Made by a program: the position numbers and the translations under genes. A stretch of DNA of 64,000 nt from Datura wrightii (Eukaryota > Streptophyta > Magnoliopsida > Solanales > Solanaceae), in contig JASDFA010000003.1 of the NCBI GenBank assembly GCA_035772735.1, positions 105,325,001-105,389,000 on the forward strand. The letters run 5' to 3'. The notes below the pieces were generated by a model. The model did not search any database, had not been told where the DNA came from, and worked only from the letters and a program-made list of their open reading frames with translations. The stretch's first letter is position 1; each line of letters begins with the position of its first letter. Shown piece after piece: positions 12,490 to 22,742 of the stretch.

Positions 12490-13594
12490 AGTCGAGTCTT
12501 TAACTCTTGAAAACTCTTCTCACAAGCATCGAACCATTAGAATTTGACCTTCTTTTGGGTCAACTTAGTCAATTGTGCTACAATTGATGAAAATCCCTCT
12601 ACGACCCTCCTATAGTAGCCAGCTAAACCCAAAAAGCTCCTAATATCAACAGGATTGATAGGTCTAGGCCACTCCTTCACCACTTTTATCCTTTGAGAGT
12701 CCATCTGTACACCCTCACTAGACACCGCATGACCTAAGAATGCTACTGAGTTCAGCCAAAACTAACACTCGCTGAATTTCGTAAACAGATGACGATCCTT
12801 GAGAGTTTGCAACAAAATTCTCAAATGAGTGACATGCTCCTCCTCACTCCGAGAGTATATGACAATATCATCTATGGAGACAATTATGAATATACCCAAA
12901 TACTATTTAAACACCCTATTCATAAATTTCATAAAAGCTGCAGAAGCATTCGTTAGTCCAAACACATAACTACGAACTCATAGTGACCATACCGAGTCCT
13001 GAAGGCTGTTTTAGGAATGTCACTCTCCCTAACTTTGAGTTGATGATAGCCAGATCTAAGGTCTATCTTTGAAAATAATTTAGCACCTTGAAGTTGGTCA
13101 AACAGGTCAACAATCCTTGGGAGAGGATACTTATTCTTGACTGTGACCTTGTTCAACTGCCGATAATCAATGCACATCCTAAGGGATCCATCTTTCTTCC
13201 TAAAAAAGAGAATTGGAGCACCCCATGGGGACTTATTAGGCCTAATGAAACCCTTATCTAATAGATCTTTCAACCTCTCTCTCAACTTCTTTAGCTCGAC
13301 TGGAGCCATTCTGCGAGGAGGAATGGATATGGACTGCGTATTAAGGGGAAGATCAATACCAAAGTCAATCTCACGCTCAGGAGGGACTCTTGGCAGATCA
13401 TCCGGGAACACCTCCAGATACTCACATACAATAGGATCTAACTGAAGAGTTTGGGTTTTGAACATAGAATCCTTGACCCAAACTAGATGGTATACACAAC
13501 CCTTGGAGATCATCTTCTTGGCGTTGAGATAGGAAATAAAGCGACCTACAAGCACAACTGAACTACCCTTCCACTCTAGGACTTGTTCACCCAA
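12490..13594 (-). pseudogene. TE-F reverse transcriptase, broken
   Basis: Frame 12953-13594 carries the N-terminal RT motifs: IPPRRMAPVELKKLRERL, RPNKSPWGAPILFFRKKDGS, MCIDYRQLNKVTVKN, PLPRIVDLFDQLQGAKLFSKIDLRSGYHQL and TAFRTRYGHYEF. The catalytic box, expected as Y/F-I/V-D-D, follows near 12870 as SIDDIVIYSR in a different frame and with a stop just before it. The thumb part (12537-12725, SEGVQMDSQRIKVVKEWPRP and SFLGLAGYYRRVVEGFS) is again separate. The copy cannot make active enzyme. Confidence 0.92.
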
Positions 13595-13699
13595 AAATTA
13601 GAACTCTAACTTACAGGTTCTACGATTGATTGAGGCATAACAAGCATGTAGCCAATCCATACCAAAGATAATACAAGATTGGTCATATCTAACTCTACT

Positions 13700-13990
13700 A
13701 AGTCGTCTGAGGTGACTTGTTAAAGAATCGTGACAAGGAAATTTCTGTATAACCGTCGAGCTAAAACTGACTCACCGATAAGAGTAGAGATAGAGAAGGG
13801 TTCTGATAGGATGTTCAGACCGACTCCAAAACTAACAACAACATAATGAGTCATGAAGGATAATGTAGCCCCTGGATCTAACAATACATAAACATTAAGA
13901 TAAAATATTTGTAACATACCAGTAATCACATTGGGTGAGCACTCCTAGTCCCGATGAGATGAAAGTGCATAGAAACTGTTATGGCGCTGT
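13700..13990 (-). pseudogene. TE-F aspartic protease domain
   Basis: The minus strand reads FYALSSHRD, a stop, then ITGMLQIFYLNVYVLLDPGATLSFMTHYVVVSFGV. DPGATLSF is the Del/Tekay version of the retropepsin active site DT/SGA. The protease cuts the Gag-Pol precursor. The active-site Asp is present, but the domain is cut off from gag and RT by stops on both sides, and the frame ends at 13720. Confidence 0.88.
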
Positions 13991-14060
13991 CCGCCCGCTG
14001 CACTAGAAGAGGCACACTCTGAGATGGGCGAGTTGCTGGAGCTGCTGAAGTGATGGCTGG

Positions 14061-15180
14061 GGCACGACCTCTATCGTCACCTTATCTAGATGAAGGAAAT
14101 CTCTAAGTATATATCCGGGGTTCCCACACCCAAGTAACCATCAGTGCTGACCAAACACTCTCTGGGGTGGCACCTACCAGACTTCCTACAAGCTGGAAAA
14201 GTGTGCTCCTCTATCATGCTCCTCTGACCCCTAGAGTCTGACGCTCTGCCTATTCAATCTCCTCGAGGTCTTGATGGAACACTAGCTGATGATGGAGCTG
14301 GGGTTGATGACATATGGTGGGACTGAGGGTGATGTCCACCATTGGATCTCTATTGGAAATACCCATAGCTCCCTGTCCTAGCTCTCTTAGACTCCTTCTT
14401 ATTCTCCTTCACTGCTCTACCTCTATCTGCTGGGCATATATTATCAGTCGGGAGATATCTATATCATTAATCAAGATAGAGGTCCTGCACTCCTTAATCA
14501 ATGAATCTTCCATTCCTTCACAAACTTGCTCATACAAGCCCTTGGATCAGCAACCATCTACGGAGCGTACTAGGATAGCTAGGTAAAATTTGGGGCGTAC
14601 TCATGGACAGTCATATCATTCTGCTCAGATTAACAAACTTGGCTGCCTTTGCTTCCCTCAACTCTCAAGGGAAGAACCTATCCATAAAAGCCATAATAAA
14701 CTCATCCCAGCCAACAGGGACATCATCAACTCTCCTGCTCTCCTTCCATTATCAGAGCCATATATGAGTGACCCTCTTGAGATGATAGGAGGCCAAGTCT
14801 GCACTATCCTCTCCATAAACATCCATAACCTGGGTAATCGTCTGGACCTCCTCGATAAACTCATGTGGGTCCTCATCCACTTTTGACCTATGAAACTCAG
14901 GTGGGTTCATCCTAAGGAAGTATCGCACCCTAGCCGCTCTCGCATTCCTATTCTGTTTCACATGAGCCAAAGCCTGTTGGTTGACTTGGGTGGTCATGAA
15001 CTGTGATAACATCTGAAATAAGATCCTGAACTCAGCATGAGTAACCTGTCCTGGTAACGGATCAACTGGAGCTGGTGGGGCTGCCTGATACCTATCTCCA
15101 TTGCCATTGCCATGGCTATTTTCGTTACCATTTCTTCTTTCGTTAACTCAGTGGGGGAGACATATTTCTGCAAATACATA
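14061..15180 (-). pseudogene. TE-F gag, broken
   Basis: The minus strand carries gag features in changing frames: HAEFR and then MLSQFMTTQVNQQALAHV (15060-14960), RYFLRMNPPEFHRSKVDEDPHEFIEEV (the conserved FLRMNPPEF...DPQEFIDE block of Del-type capsid) and YQLKRVTHIWL. The downstream part up to 14061 has the basic, glycine- and serine-rich tail, and the zinc knuckle is not clearly preserved. Gag forms the particle that packages RNA. Several indels divide the gene into at least three frames. Confidence 0.82.
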
Positions 15181-15349
15181 TAACATGAGTTAGAGGAGTA
15201 GAGAGAGGTACTTCGTCACACGACATAGATCATGAAAGAAGGAAAATTTTCCTAAGATGTTTCATAGCCTTTTCCCCAAGCACTTTAAACCCATGGAAAA
15301 TACTCTACTTAACGTGGACTCTAGATACCCTAGGGCACTCCTAAACCAT

Positions 15350-15366
15350 TTCTCTGATACAAAGTT
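15350..15366 (-). promoter_or_regulatory. TE-F primer-binding site, tRNA-Met type, damaged
   Basis: On the minus strand the LTR end is followed by AACTTTGTATCAGAG. Canonical sites complementary to initiator tRNA-Met read TGGTATCAGAG, so one G appears to be lost. The site lies right next to the LTR border at 15367, as required for priming minus-strand DNA. Confidence 0.75.
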
Positions 15367-15490
15367 TGTCATGACCTGAGCTGGGATCTCGGACCGAGAC
15401 ACGGGACCTAGAACCATGAATGACTCCAAGTTAACCCATGGAACATACATAGCATTAATAAGAGCATTACTAAGAAGAAATAAATCATAA

Positions 15491-15570
15491 ATGTAATATA
15501 AGTGGAAGTTTACATAACATATCAACATGAATGTAATATAAGTGGAAGTTTACATAACATATCAACATGA
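15491..15570. repeat. Exact 40-bp tandem duplication in the TE-F 5' LTR
   Basis: 15491-15530 and 15531-15570 are identical ('atgtaatataagtggaagtt...'). The left LTR has a single copy, so this arose after insertion. Confidence 0.95.
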
Positions 15571-16344
15571 ATGTAAACACGAACCAATATCGTTGAATCA
15601 TCTATACATAACTTTCTGAAAATCCTCTAAACATCTGATGAGCTAATGGGACAACACCCCCAACTAGCTCGCTAAGTCTAAAACTGAAAGTCATGCACAA
15701 AAGAGACATAATCAAATTTGATGTCCTCGGATCATGAGGACTCACCAAAACTGTGATAGACCTAAACTGAGCAGGACCGAGCTAGCTACGGGATTGAGAT
15801 GGATCACATGAACCTATATAATGAGACAATATAGCATAGAGTATGCAGTTAATACTTAGAATGTACTGAGTATGTAGAGAAAGTAAAACATGCTAGTAAA
15901 AATGATAATCTAAATTCATGAATATAAATCAAGATAGAACATAAGAGTGGGGACAACATGCTAAAAGCCATATTCTTGAAATAAGCATAATCATGAGATA
16001 TTCATCATAAGTTGATCATAATGACCCAAGACTTAGAAATAGAAATAATATAGCGTGCTATACTTGAAATCATAAGTGAAAACTCATAGACTAATTAATA
16101 GGTCAAATATGCTATAAAACATAATATCAAAAGACATGAATGTGAGTAACTTAAAACATGAGGAACAGTTGGAGGCTTCGACATAACCAACACTATCATG
16201 ATAGAGCTTACGTAATGCCTCAACTATATCACTCAAGTGGGTAGAGCCATCCTAAGCCTTGCTAGGGCAAAGAACGATGAAGGTGTGATATCACTGATGT
16301 GCCCTCGGGCGGAGGAAACACTCTCTTGAGAGGTACCTAATAAG

Positions 16345-16394
16345 AATATATATATATATATATGTATATATATGTATATATATATATATATATA
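16345..16394. repeat. (AT)n microsatellite with GTAT interruptions
   Basis: A run of TA dinucleotides interrupted twice by TG lies inside the TE-F 5' LTR. The corresponding place in the left LTR (near 5028) has no such run. Confidence 0.95.
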
Positions 16395-16460
16395 CACCTA
16401 CGGTGGCGCATAGTAATAAGACCTGGGTCCTTGGTATCCCGGGCCTATTGGTGCTAGCGA

Positions 16461-16755
16461 TGAGTTGATAATTTACCAACTTATTTATGCCTTTAAACAT
16501 GAGCTTTTGCTTATTTTTGAAGTCATTTGAGAGGATTTTATACTTTTATTCTTTAGTTTTTGTAGGTATTTAATTTATGGATAGAAAGCAAGAACTTGGA
16601 AAAAAGCATGGAATTAAAGAAGAGGATTGAAGCTTTACTAGATGGGATCAGTGCTCCACCGGATGGAGCCGGCGAAATGCAGTAGCAAACTAGGCAAGAG
16701 TGGAAGGTGTACCGGAGGAACATGGGTCAACACGTGTGAACCGCCGGTGCCAACC
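16461..16755 (+). repeat. TE-E 5' LTR, first part
   Basis: It begins TGAGTTGATAATTTACCAAC, typical of Athila-like LTR starts. It contains a small inverted repeat CTCCA-CCGGA-TGGAG near 16655. It stops at CAACC (16751-16755), the target duplication of TE-G1. Confidence 0.75.
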
Positions 16756-19222
16756 TGTAACACCCCAAAACTTTCCTAGACCAAGCTAAGACATTGCATG
16801 AAAGACCAGGGAAAATCAGAAAATTTTGTCTTAGAACGACTGAGACAACGAGCCATTGTCAGTAGTAACGACCCTTGTCTGGGTCGTGGTCAGCCCTGTC
16901 AGTTGTCCTCGGGAACCAACGATACATGGAGAGACTCGTTGTGAGGAGTAACGAATCGTCCTGTCACTCGTTGCATTCCTAACTCAGAAATCAATTAAAC
17001 CCTTTCCAGGAACCCATGAGTCAAACGATGAGTCATTGTCTAATGTAACGACTCATGGGGTGATTCGTTAGTTGAAGCCCAGGTGTTGTTGAAAATCTTT
17101 TCCCAGTACCAACGAGAAGCAACAACGACCTATTGTATCACACAACGAGTCATTGTTTCCATCCGTGGCAATGAGTCCAAAAATCCCTTAGTTTTTCCAT
17201 TGGAGATGACGAATAGATACAATGACTCATTGGTTCTACCAATGAGTCGTTGTGTCATCCGTTAATGGGGTTCCCAAGTTTTGTTTAAAAATTCTACCAG
17301 TGACAACGAGAGGTAACAATGACCCATTGGTTCGTCCAACTAGTCATGGTCCCTTCCATGGTCCATTCCCAGTGAGCATGAAAAATCAGGACGAGGACCA
17401 ATGACTAGTTCCAACAGGTCGTGGTCATAACCAATGACCCATTGTGAGACTCGTTGGACCCCATCGGGCAGATTTTAAGATTTTTTTTAACTCCCTACAT
17501 TTTTAGTTCCTAAACTATGTCGTTTGGGGTTATTTTCAGAGGGATATAGGGAGTTAGTCGACAGTTTTCTCTCATTCCTCTCATTCTCTCAAAGTCAGAA
17601 CGTAGACAACTCAATCAGGGAGCACAGAGAAGGGTCAAGGGTTTCAATTTTCTTCTCAGATTTCTCAAGGGTTTTCTCCAGGATTTCTACACCAGGTATG
17701 TGGGAATTCAATAAGGAAATTATTCTTCCCTTGTTCCCCAAAACCTTCTGTAATTTCTTATTAGTTCTAGCCTTGAAGTTTTGAGTTAGGGTAAATTTGT
17801 AGCCAAATCCTGATTTATTCTTGCGGATTATTGTCCCTATGTATTCTTGCTATGTTTCTACTACTTGGTGATCATGTTACTATTTTTTCATGTGTAAAAT
17901 GGTTTTAGCCCTAACTCTATAAATGCAGTAAAATTTGGGTCTTGAAAAGTTGATTAGATATTAATGTTGGTTGACTCTATTAGTCTTTGAATTCCCATGT
18001 TGTTACTATCATATGAATTCTCAGTCTGTTCGCATGCTATTTAATTCAGTGTCAGTCAGAAAGTTAGCATTTTCAGTATCTTTCAGTAATATCAGCTAAT
18101 CAGTTTGACTATAGTCAGTTTCTTGAGGTGTCAGTAATACCTCCTAGTTCCAATTATCAATTAACAATTTGTTTTTAGATGGTCACGATGCTTCTAGATA
18201 AGCAGCTCTGACCAGTATTAGAACCAGCACTTTCAGTTATAGTTTGTTCTTTAGACGGTTACAACGCTTCTAGATAAGAAACTCTGACCAGTCTTAGAGC
18301 ACCAATTTTCAATTATTCGGTTCTACAGACTCTCAGGTTACTTCCAGATAAGTATTCCTGACTTAGTTCAAGAACCCAACTTCGAGCTATTTGCTTAGTA
18401 GTCAAGTTAGGACTATCTAGTGGGAGTAGTACTTAACCCCGAGAAGATTGGGGTTCCAGCGCACCTAGGTTCCTAGAACTATGTCGCCACCATAGGTTAT
18501 TAGCCCAATAGCCCCATCCTTGCGATCACCTAGCCATCTACTATACCCTATCAAGGTACAGTGGGCTTTCTCCAATGGAGTGTATACATCGGACTCCACG
18601 TTTAGCTCACGTGATTATATGACAATTATAGACTCTCCCACTTGTCAGTACAGTTTCAGTTTAGTGCAGTTTAGCTTATTTCAGTCACTTAGTTCCAGGA
18701 CATGTTTATGACCGCCAGTCAGGGTCATTATTGACCATCTCAGTTATAGCTCATCTTTTATTAGTATTTAGTATTAGTTTATCATATCATGTTATTTCAG
18801 TTCAGTATTGATTTGTCCATGTTTATTGTGTATCTCACTTACTCAGTACATTCAAAGTACTGACGCATACTTCCTATGCTGTTTCGTATTATGATATAGG
18901 CGTAGGTTCTTAGGCTCAGCATTGTTAGTAGTTCCTTCCAACAATTTCAGAAGCAGCAGTTCGTTTGGTGAGTCCTCATCTTCCGAGGATGATATTTGCT
19001 TTTCAGTTAGTTTCTTTTTAGTTAGATTTTAGAGTTAGCTAGGGGCTTGTCCCAGCAACTCGTCAAATAGTAGTTGGCTCTCAACTCAGATATTCAGTAT
19101 TTCTTGTAGTTATGTTTACACTTTCAGCAGCATTGATTACATAACTATTTTTATTTAGCTTTCTCTTATGTTTACTTAGTTACCAGTGCAATGTTAGACC
19201 ATGAGTTCGCTTGGGGCCAGCC
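16756..19222 (+). repeat. TE-G1 5' LTR, nearly complete
   Basis: It pairs with 51143-53631 along almost its whole length: 'gtcttagaacg', 'ggaatttctacaccaggtatgtgg', 'gtgatcatgttactatt', 'ggtgagtcctcatcttcc', 'accagtgcaatgttagaccatg'. Homology ends at 'gttcgcttgggg' (~19218), about 50 bases before the proper LTR end (GTGACA) of the 3' copy. There it runs into gag sequence of TE-G2, marking a deletion. The first 700 bases have many motifs of the type CAACGACYCATTG. Confidence 0.88.
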
Positions 19223-19860
19223 ACATGCGCCGAGCGTGTCCATTTGCTAGACAGGATGAAGATAGAGGCCATGCGCAAACTACTAGGTCAGCAGTAGCTC
19301 CAACACATTCAGCTCCACAGGGGGCATATACTAGTGGGGGTAGCGGACAATGCCAAAATAGATTCTATGCCCTTGCCTCATGTCAGGAGCAGGAGACTTC
19401 ACCGAATGTGGTTACTAGTGTGTTACACGTGTTTCACCTTGATGCTTATGCTTTGTTAGAACCAGGGGCTACTTTGTCTTTTGTGACACCTTATATTGCT
19501 AGTTGCTTTAGAGTTAGTCCCAAAATTCTGTCAGATCCATTTTAGTTTCTACTCCTGTTGGAGATTCGGTTGTAGCTAGGCGGGTGTATAGAAGATGTCC
19601 GATCACTATGTTGCATAAAGTCACCTCCGAAGACCTTGTAGAGTTATCCATAAATGACTTTGATATTATTATTGGCATGGATTGGTTGTATGCGTGTTAT
19701 GCTTCTGTTAATTGTAGAACCCGTGCGGTGGAGTTCTGCTTTTCGGGTGAGTCAGCCTGGAGTGGAAGAGTAGTTCGTCAATGCCTGTAGGTCATTTTAT
19801 TTCCTATCTTAAGGCTAGGAAGATGATTGCTAAGGGTTGTATGTATCATCTAGTTAGTTT
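19223..19860 (+). pseudogene. TE-G2 gag end and aspartic protease, inactive
   Basis: The frame 19201-19545 starts in leftover LTR. From about 19245 it reads gag tail and then NRFYALASCQEQETSP, VTSVLHVFHLDAYALLEPGATLSFVTPYIA. The retropepsin active-site Asp of DPGATLSF is Glu here (EPGATLSF), which should abolish cleavage. A frameshift near 19543 moves the continuation to 19584-19790, where DFDIIIGMDWLYACYASVNCRTR is the conserved C-terminal half of the protease. Confidence 0.88.
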
Positions 19861-20712
19861 TGGTAGTACGCGAGTACCCAAAAGTATTCCCTAATGATTT
19901 ACTAGGGTTCTTCCCAAGAGGGAAATTAATTTTGGTATCGACCTTCTTCCCTACATGCAACCTATATCTATCCCTCCTTATAGAATGACTCTAGCTAAGC
20001 TAAAAGAGTTAAAGGAGAAATTGAAGGACCTATGAGATAAGGGTTTCATCAGACCAAGCAAGTCTCCATGGGGTGCACTAGTCTTATTTGTTCGAAAGAA
20101 GGATGGTTCCCTTCGGGTGTGCATCGATTATCAGCAATTGAACAAAGTCACCATCAAGAACAAGTACCCTCTGCCTAGGATTGATGATTTATTTGATCAG
20201 CTTCAGGGTGCCAAGTGCTTTTCAAAGATAGACCTCAGATCCGGGTACCATCATCTCAGAGTTCGGGAGAGTGATATCCCGAAGACAGCCTTCAGAACGC
20301 GGTATGGTCATTATGAGTTTGTAGTCATGTATTTTGGACTTATAAATGCTCCTGCAGCTTTTATGTACTTGATGAACAGGGTGTTCAAGCCATACCTGGA
20401 CATGTTCTTGATTGTTTTTATTGATGACAGCATGCCACTTATTTGAGGGTGGTGCTACAGACTCTTAAGGATCGCCAATTATATGCTAAGTTAAGCAAGT
20501 ATGAGGTTTGGTTGAACTTAGTGGCGTTTTTGGGCCATGTGGTATCAAGTGAGGGCATACAGGTGGACTCTCAGAAAATAAAAGCAGTGAAGAATTGGCC
20601 TAGACCGGTGAATCCTTTAGATATTCGGAGCTTCTTGGGAATAGGTGGCTATTATCAAAGGTTTGTTGAAGATTTCTCATCGATTGCAACACCGTTGACC
20701 AAATTGACCTAG
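19861..20712 (+). pseudogene. TE-G2 reverse transcriptase, broken
   Basis: The first part (19861-20116) has PREINFGIDLLP-like and SKSPWGALVLFVRKKDGS pieces broken by stops. Frame 20117-20446 carries MCIDYQQLNKVTIKNKYPLP, FSKIDLRSGYHHL and TAFRTRYGHYEFVV. It then runs into the catalytic region VFIDDS, where a small deletion disrupts the usual IDDILVYS and shifts the frame. Frame 20443-20712 is the thumb region (GIQVDSQKIKAVKNWPRP, RSFLGIGGYYQRFVEDFS). Confidence 0.92.
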
Positions 20713-21180
20713 AATAAGGTGAAATTTCAATGGTCGGAGGCTTGTGAGAAGAGCTTCCAAGAGTTGAAGACTCGACTTATCTCAGAATCAGTGTTGACCC
20801 TACCCGAGGGTACCGATGGGTTCGTAGTGTATTCTGATGCTTCAAGGATCAGACTTGGGTATGTATTGATGCAGTGTGGAAAGGTTATAGCATACGCCTC
20901 TAACCAACTAAAAGTTCACGAGAAGAATTACCCGACCCATGATCTTGAATTGGCTGCGGTAGTATTCACCTTGAAGATATGGCGACATTATTTGTACAGG
21001 GTCCACGTGGATGTGTTTACGAACCATAGGAGATTAAAATATGTGTTTACTCAGAAGGATCTCAATCTTCAGTAGAAGAGGTGGTTGGAGCTACTCAAGG
21101 ACTCTGATATGAGTGTCTTTTACCATATGGGTAAGTCCAACATAGTAGCGGATGCACTTAGTAGGCTCTCTCTGGAGAGT
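20713..21180 (+). pseudogene. TE-G2 RNase H
   Basis: Frame 20719-21075 has FQWSEACEKSFQELKTRL, TDGFVVYSDASRIRLGYVLM (catalytic YSDAS), KVHEKNYPTHDLELAAVVF and NHRRLKYVFTQKDLNLQ, followed by a stop at 21073. The frame continues after it as MELLKDSDMSVFYHMGKSNIVADALSRLS, the tether to integrase. The usual Asp in TDHKSLQY is Asn here (TNHRRLKY). Confidence 0.9.
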
Positions 21181-22383
21181 GTGTCCCATGTGGATGAGGG
21201 GAAGAAGGAGCTGGTGAAGGATGTGCATCAACTCGCAAGGTTGGGAGTTAGGTTGGTTGACTCGACCGATGGTGATGTTATGGTTCATAATGGATCAGAA
21301 TCGTCCTTGGTGATTGATGTAAGAGCTAGGCAAGACGAGGACCTGATTTTGGTAAAGTTAAAGGAAGCTGTTCAGAATCAGAAGGTGGAGGTCTTCTCTA
21401 AAGGGGGAGATGGGGTGCTTCGGTACCACAGTCGTCTCTGTGTTCTGGATGTTAGTGATTTGAGGAGCCGGATGTTGCATGAGGCCCATAGATGCAGGTA
21501 TTCTATCCATTCATGTGCCACCAAGATGTACCGTGACTTACAGGAAGTTTATTGGTGGAATGACATGAAGAAGGATATCGCAGAATTCGTAGCAAAGTGT
21601 TCGAACTGTCAGCAAGTAAAGGTTAAGCATCAGAGGCCATAAGGCATGCTTCAGGATATCAATATTCCTACTTGGAAGTGGGAAGAGATCAACATGGACT
21701 TCGTCATAGGTTTGCCTCGCACTCGTCGACAATATGACTCCATTTAGTTTGTGGTAGACAAGTTGACCAAGGCCACTCATTTCCTACCGGTCAAAACCAC
21801 GGATTCAGTGGAGGATTATGCCAAACTATATGTCTAGGATCTAGTCCGATTGCATGGAGTGCCCTTATCCATCATTTCAGACTGGGGTACTCAATTTACC
21901 TCTCAGTTTTGGAAGTCGTTTCAAAAAGGACTTGGTACTTAGGTTAAGCTCAGCACAGCGTTTCACTCGCAAACAGATGGTCAAGCGGAGCGAACAATTC
22001 AGACCCTCGAGGACATGTTGAGAGCATACGTGATTGACTTCAAAGGTAGCTGGGATGAGAATTTGCCTCTTATCGAGTTTGCATACAATAACAACTATCA
22101 TTCCAATATCCAGATGGCACCGTTCGAGGCTCTCTATAGGCGGAGGTGTAGGTCGCCCATTGGATGGTTTCAGGTTGGCGAAGCGGCGGTGATAGGACTA
22201 GATTCGGTTCATGAGGCTATAGAGAAGGCTCAATTGATAAGGGATAGGCTCAAAACCGCCTAAAGTCACCAAAAGTCCTATGCCGACGTGAGAAAGAGAG
22301 AATTAGAATTTGAAGTCAATGATTGGGTATTTCTGAAGGTGTCTCCCATGAAGGGGGTGACAAGGTTTAGAAGGAAGGGGAAG
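21181..22383 (+). pseudogene. TE-G2 integrase, N-terminal and core part
   Basis: The zinc-binding domain ends frame 21085-21642: EAHRCRYSIHSC then KCSNCQQVKVKHQRP, giving the H..H..C..C pattern. The core follows in pieces (21650-22020) with at least three in-frame stops: WEEINMDFVIGLPRTRRQYDSI, VVDKLTKATHFLPVK, SDWGTQFTSQF and QAERTIQTLEDML. All three catalytic acidic residues are present, but the frame is interrupted. Frame 22015-22263 has EFAYNNNYHSNIQMAPFEAL. TE-A interrupts it at 22383, and the reading continues at 40903. Confidence 0.92.
22379..22383 (+). other. Target-site duplication GGAAG of TE-A (partner 40898-40902)
   Basis: GGAAG precedes the TG of the TE-A 5' LTR and is repeated right after the CA of the 3' LTR. 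Joining the two sides puts the TE-G2 integrase back in register (RKGK, KLSPCYVGPYR). Confidence 0.95.
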
Positions 22384-22742
22384 TGATCTTGGGCAGATTT
22401 ATATGCCCAAGTGATACTCAAACGTATCATTTTTACCTTGTTTGTTGTTCAATGTGTATATAATATCATGTAATTAGTAATAAAATACGAATTTATACTA
22501 ACCAACATGATTAGCATTTGTTTTGCAGGTAAATGTGATTTTTAGGAGCTAAAATGCATGTTGGAATTATGTCGGAGTTGGACTTGGATGCGAGCGTGGA
22601 AAAGACCTTGGAATGCACATTTTATAGAGGCTCCGCGATGGAGCCGTGCCACGCTACCATCGCGGTAGCACACTGCCTGAACATGAATTAAAATGGCAAA
22701 TTCCAGTGTGCCTTCGCGTCAGCTCCGTGGCACGGAGAGAGG
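22384..22742 (+). repeat. TE-A 5' LTR, part 1
   Basis: It matches 39437-39795 of the 3' LTR with four or so substitutions. It starts with the inverted repeat CTTGGGCA-gatttata-TGCCCAAG, ends with the target AGAGG (22738-22742) of TE-B, and resumes at 31276. Confidence 0.95.

Larger units (their letters stand above)
4112..16460 (-). mobile_element. TE-F: Ty3/gypsy (Del/Tekay-like) retrotransposon, minus strand
   Basis: The element reads from right to left: 5' LTR (15367-16460, cut by TE-E), primer-binding site, gag, protease, reverse transcriptase, RNase H, integrase, polypurine tract, 3' LTR (4112-6213). The order PR-RT-RH-IN places it in Ty3/gypsy. The DPGATLSF protease motif and tRNA-Met priming fit the Del/Tekay chromovirus group. 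All coding parts are interrupted by stops or frameshifts, so it is a dead copy. Its 3' LTR/internal junction is triplicated. The left target flank is AAATA (4107-4111); the matching right flank is not in the window because the 5' LTR is split. Confidence 0.9.
15367..16460 (-). repeat. TE-F 5' LTR, truncated by insertion of TE-E
   Basis: It is homologous to 4112-5090 of the left LTR in the same order, including 'tagaaccatgaatg', 'gacaacacccccaactagctcgctaag' and 'gggcaaagaacgatgaaggtgtgatatcactgatg'. Homology stops after 'ttggtgctag' (16457), where TE-E begins. The remaining half would lie beyond the right window edge. Many substitutions against the left copy show that TE-F is the oldest layer. 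Confidence 0.88.
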
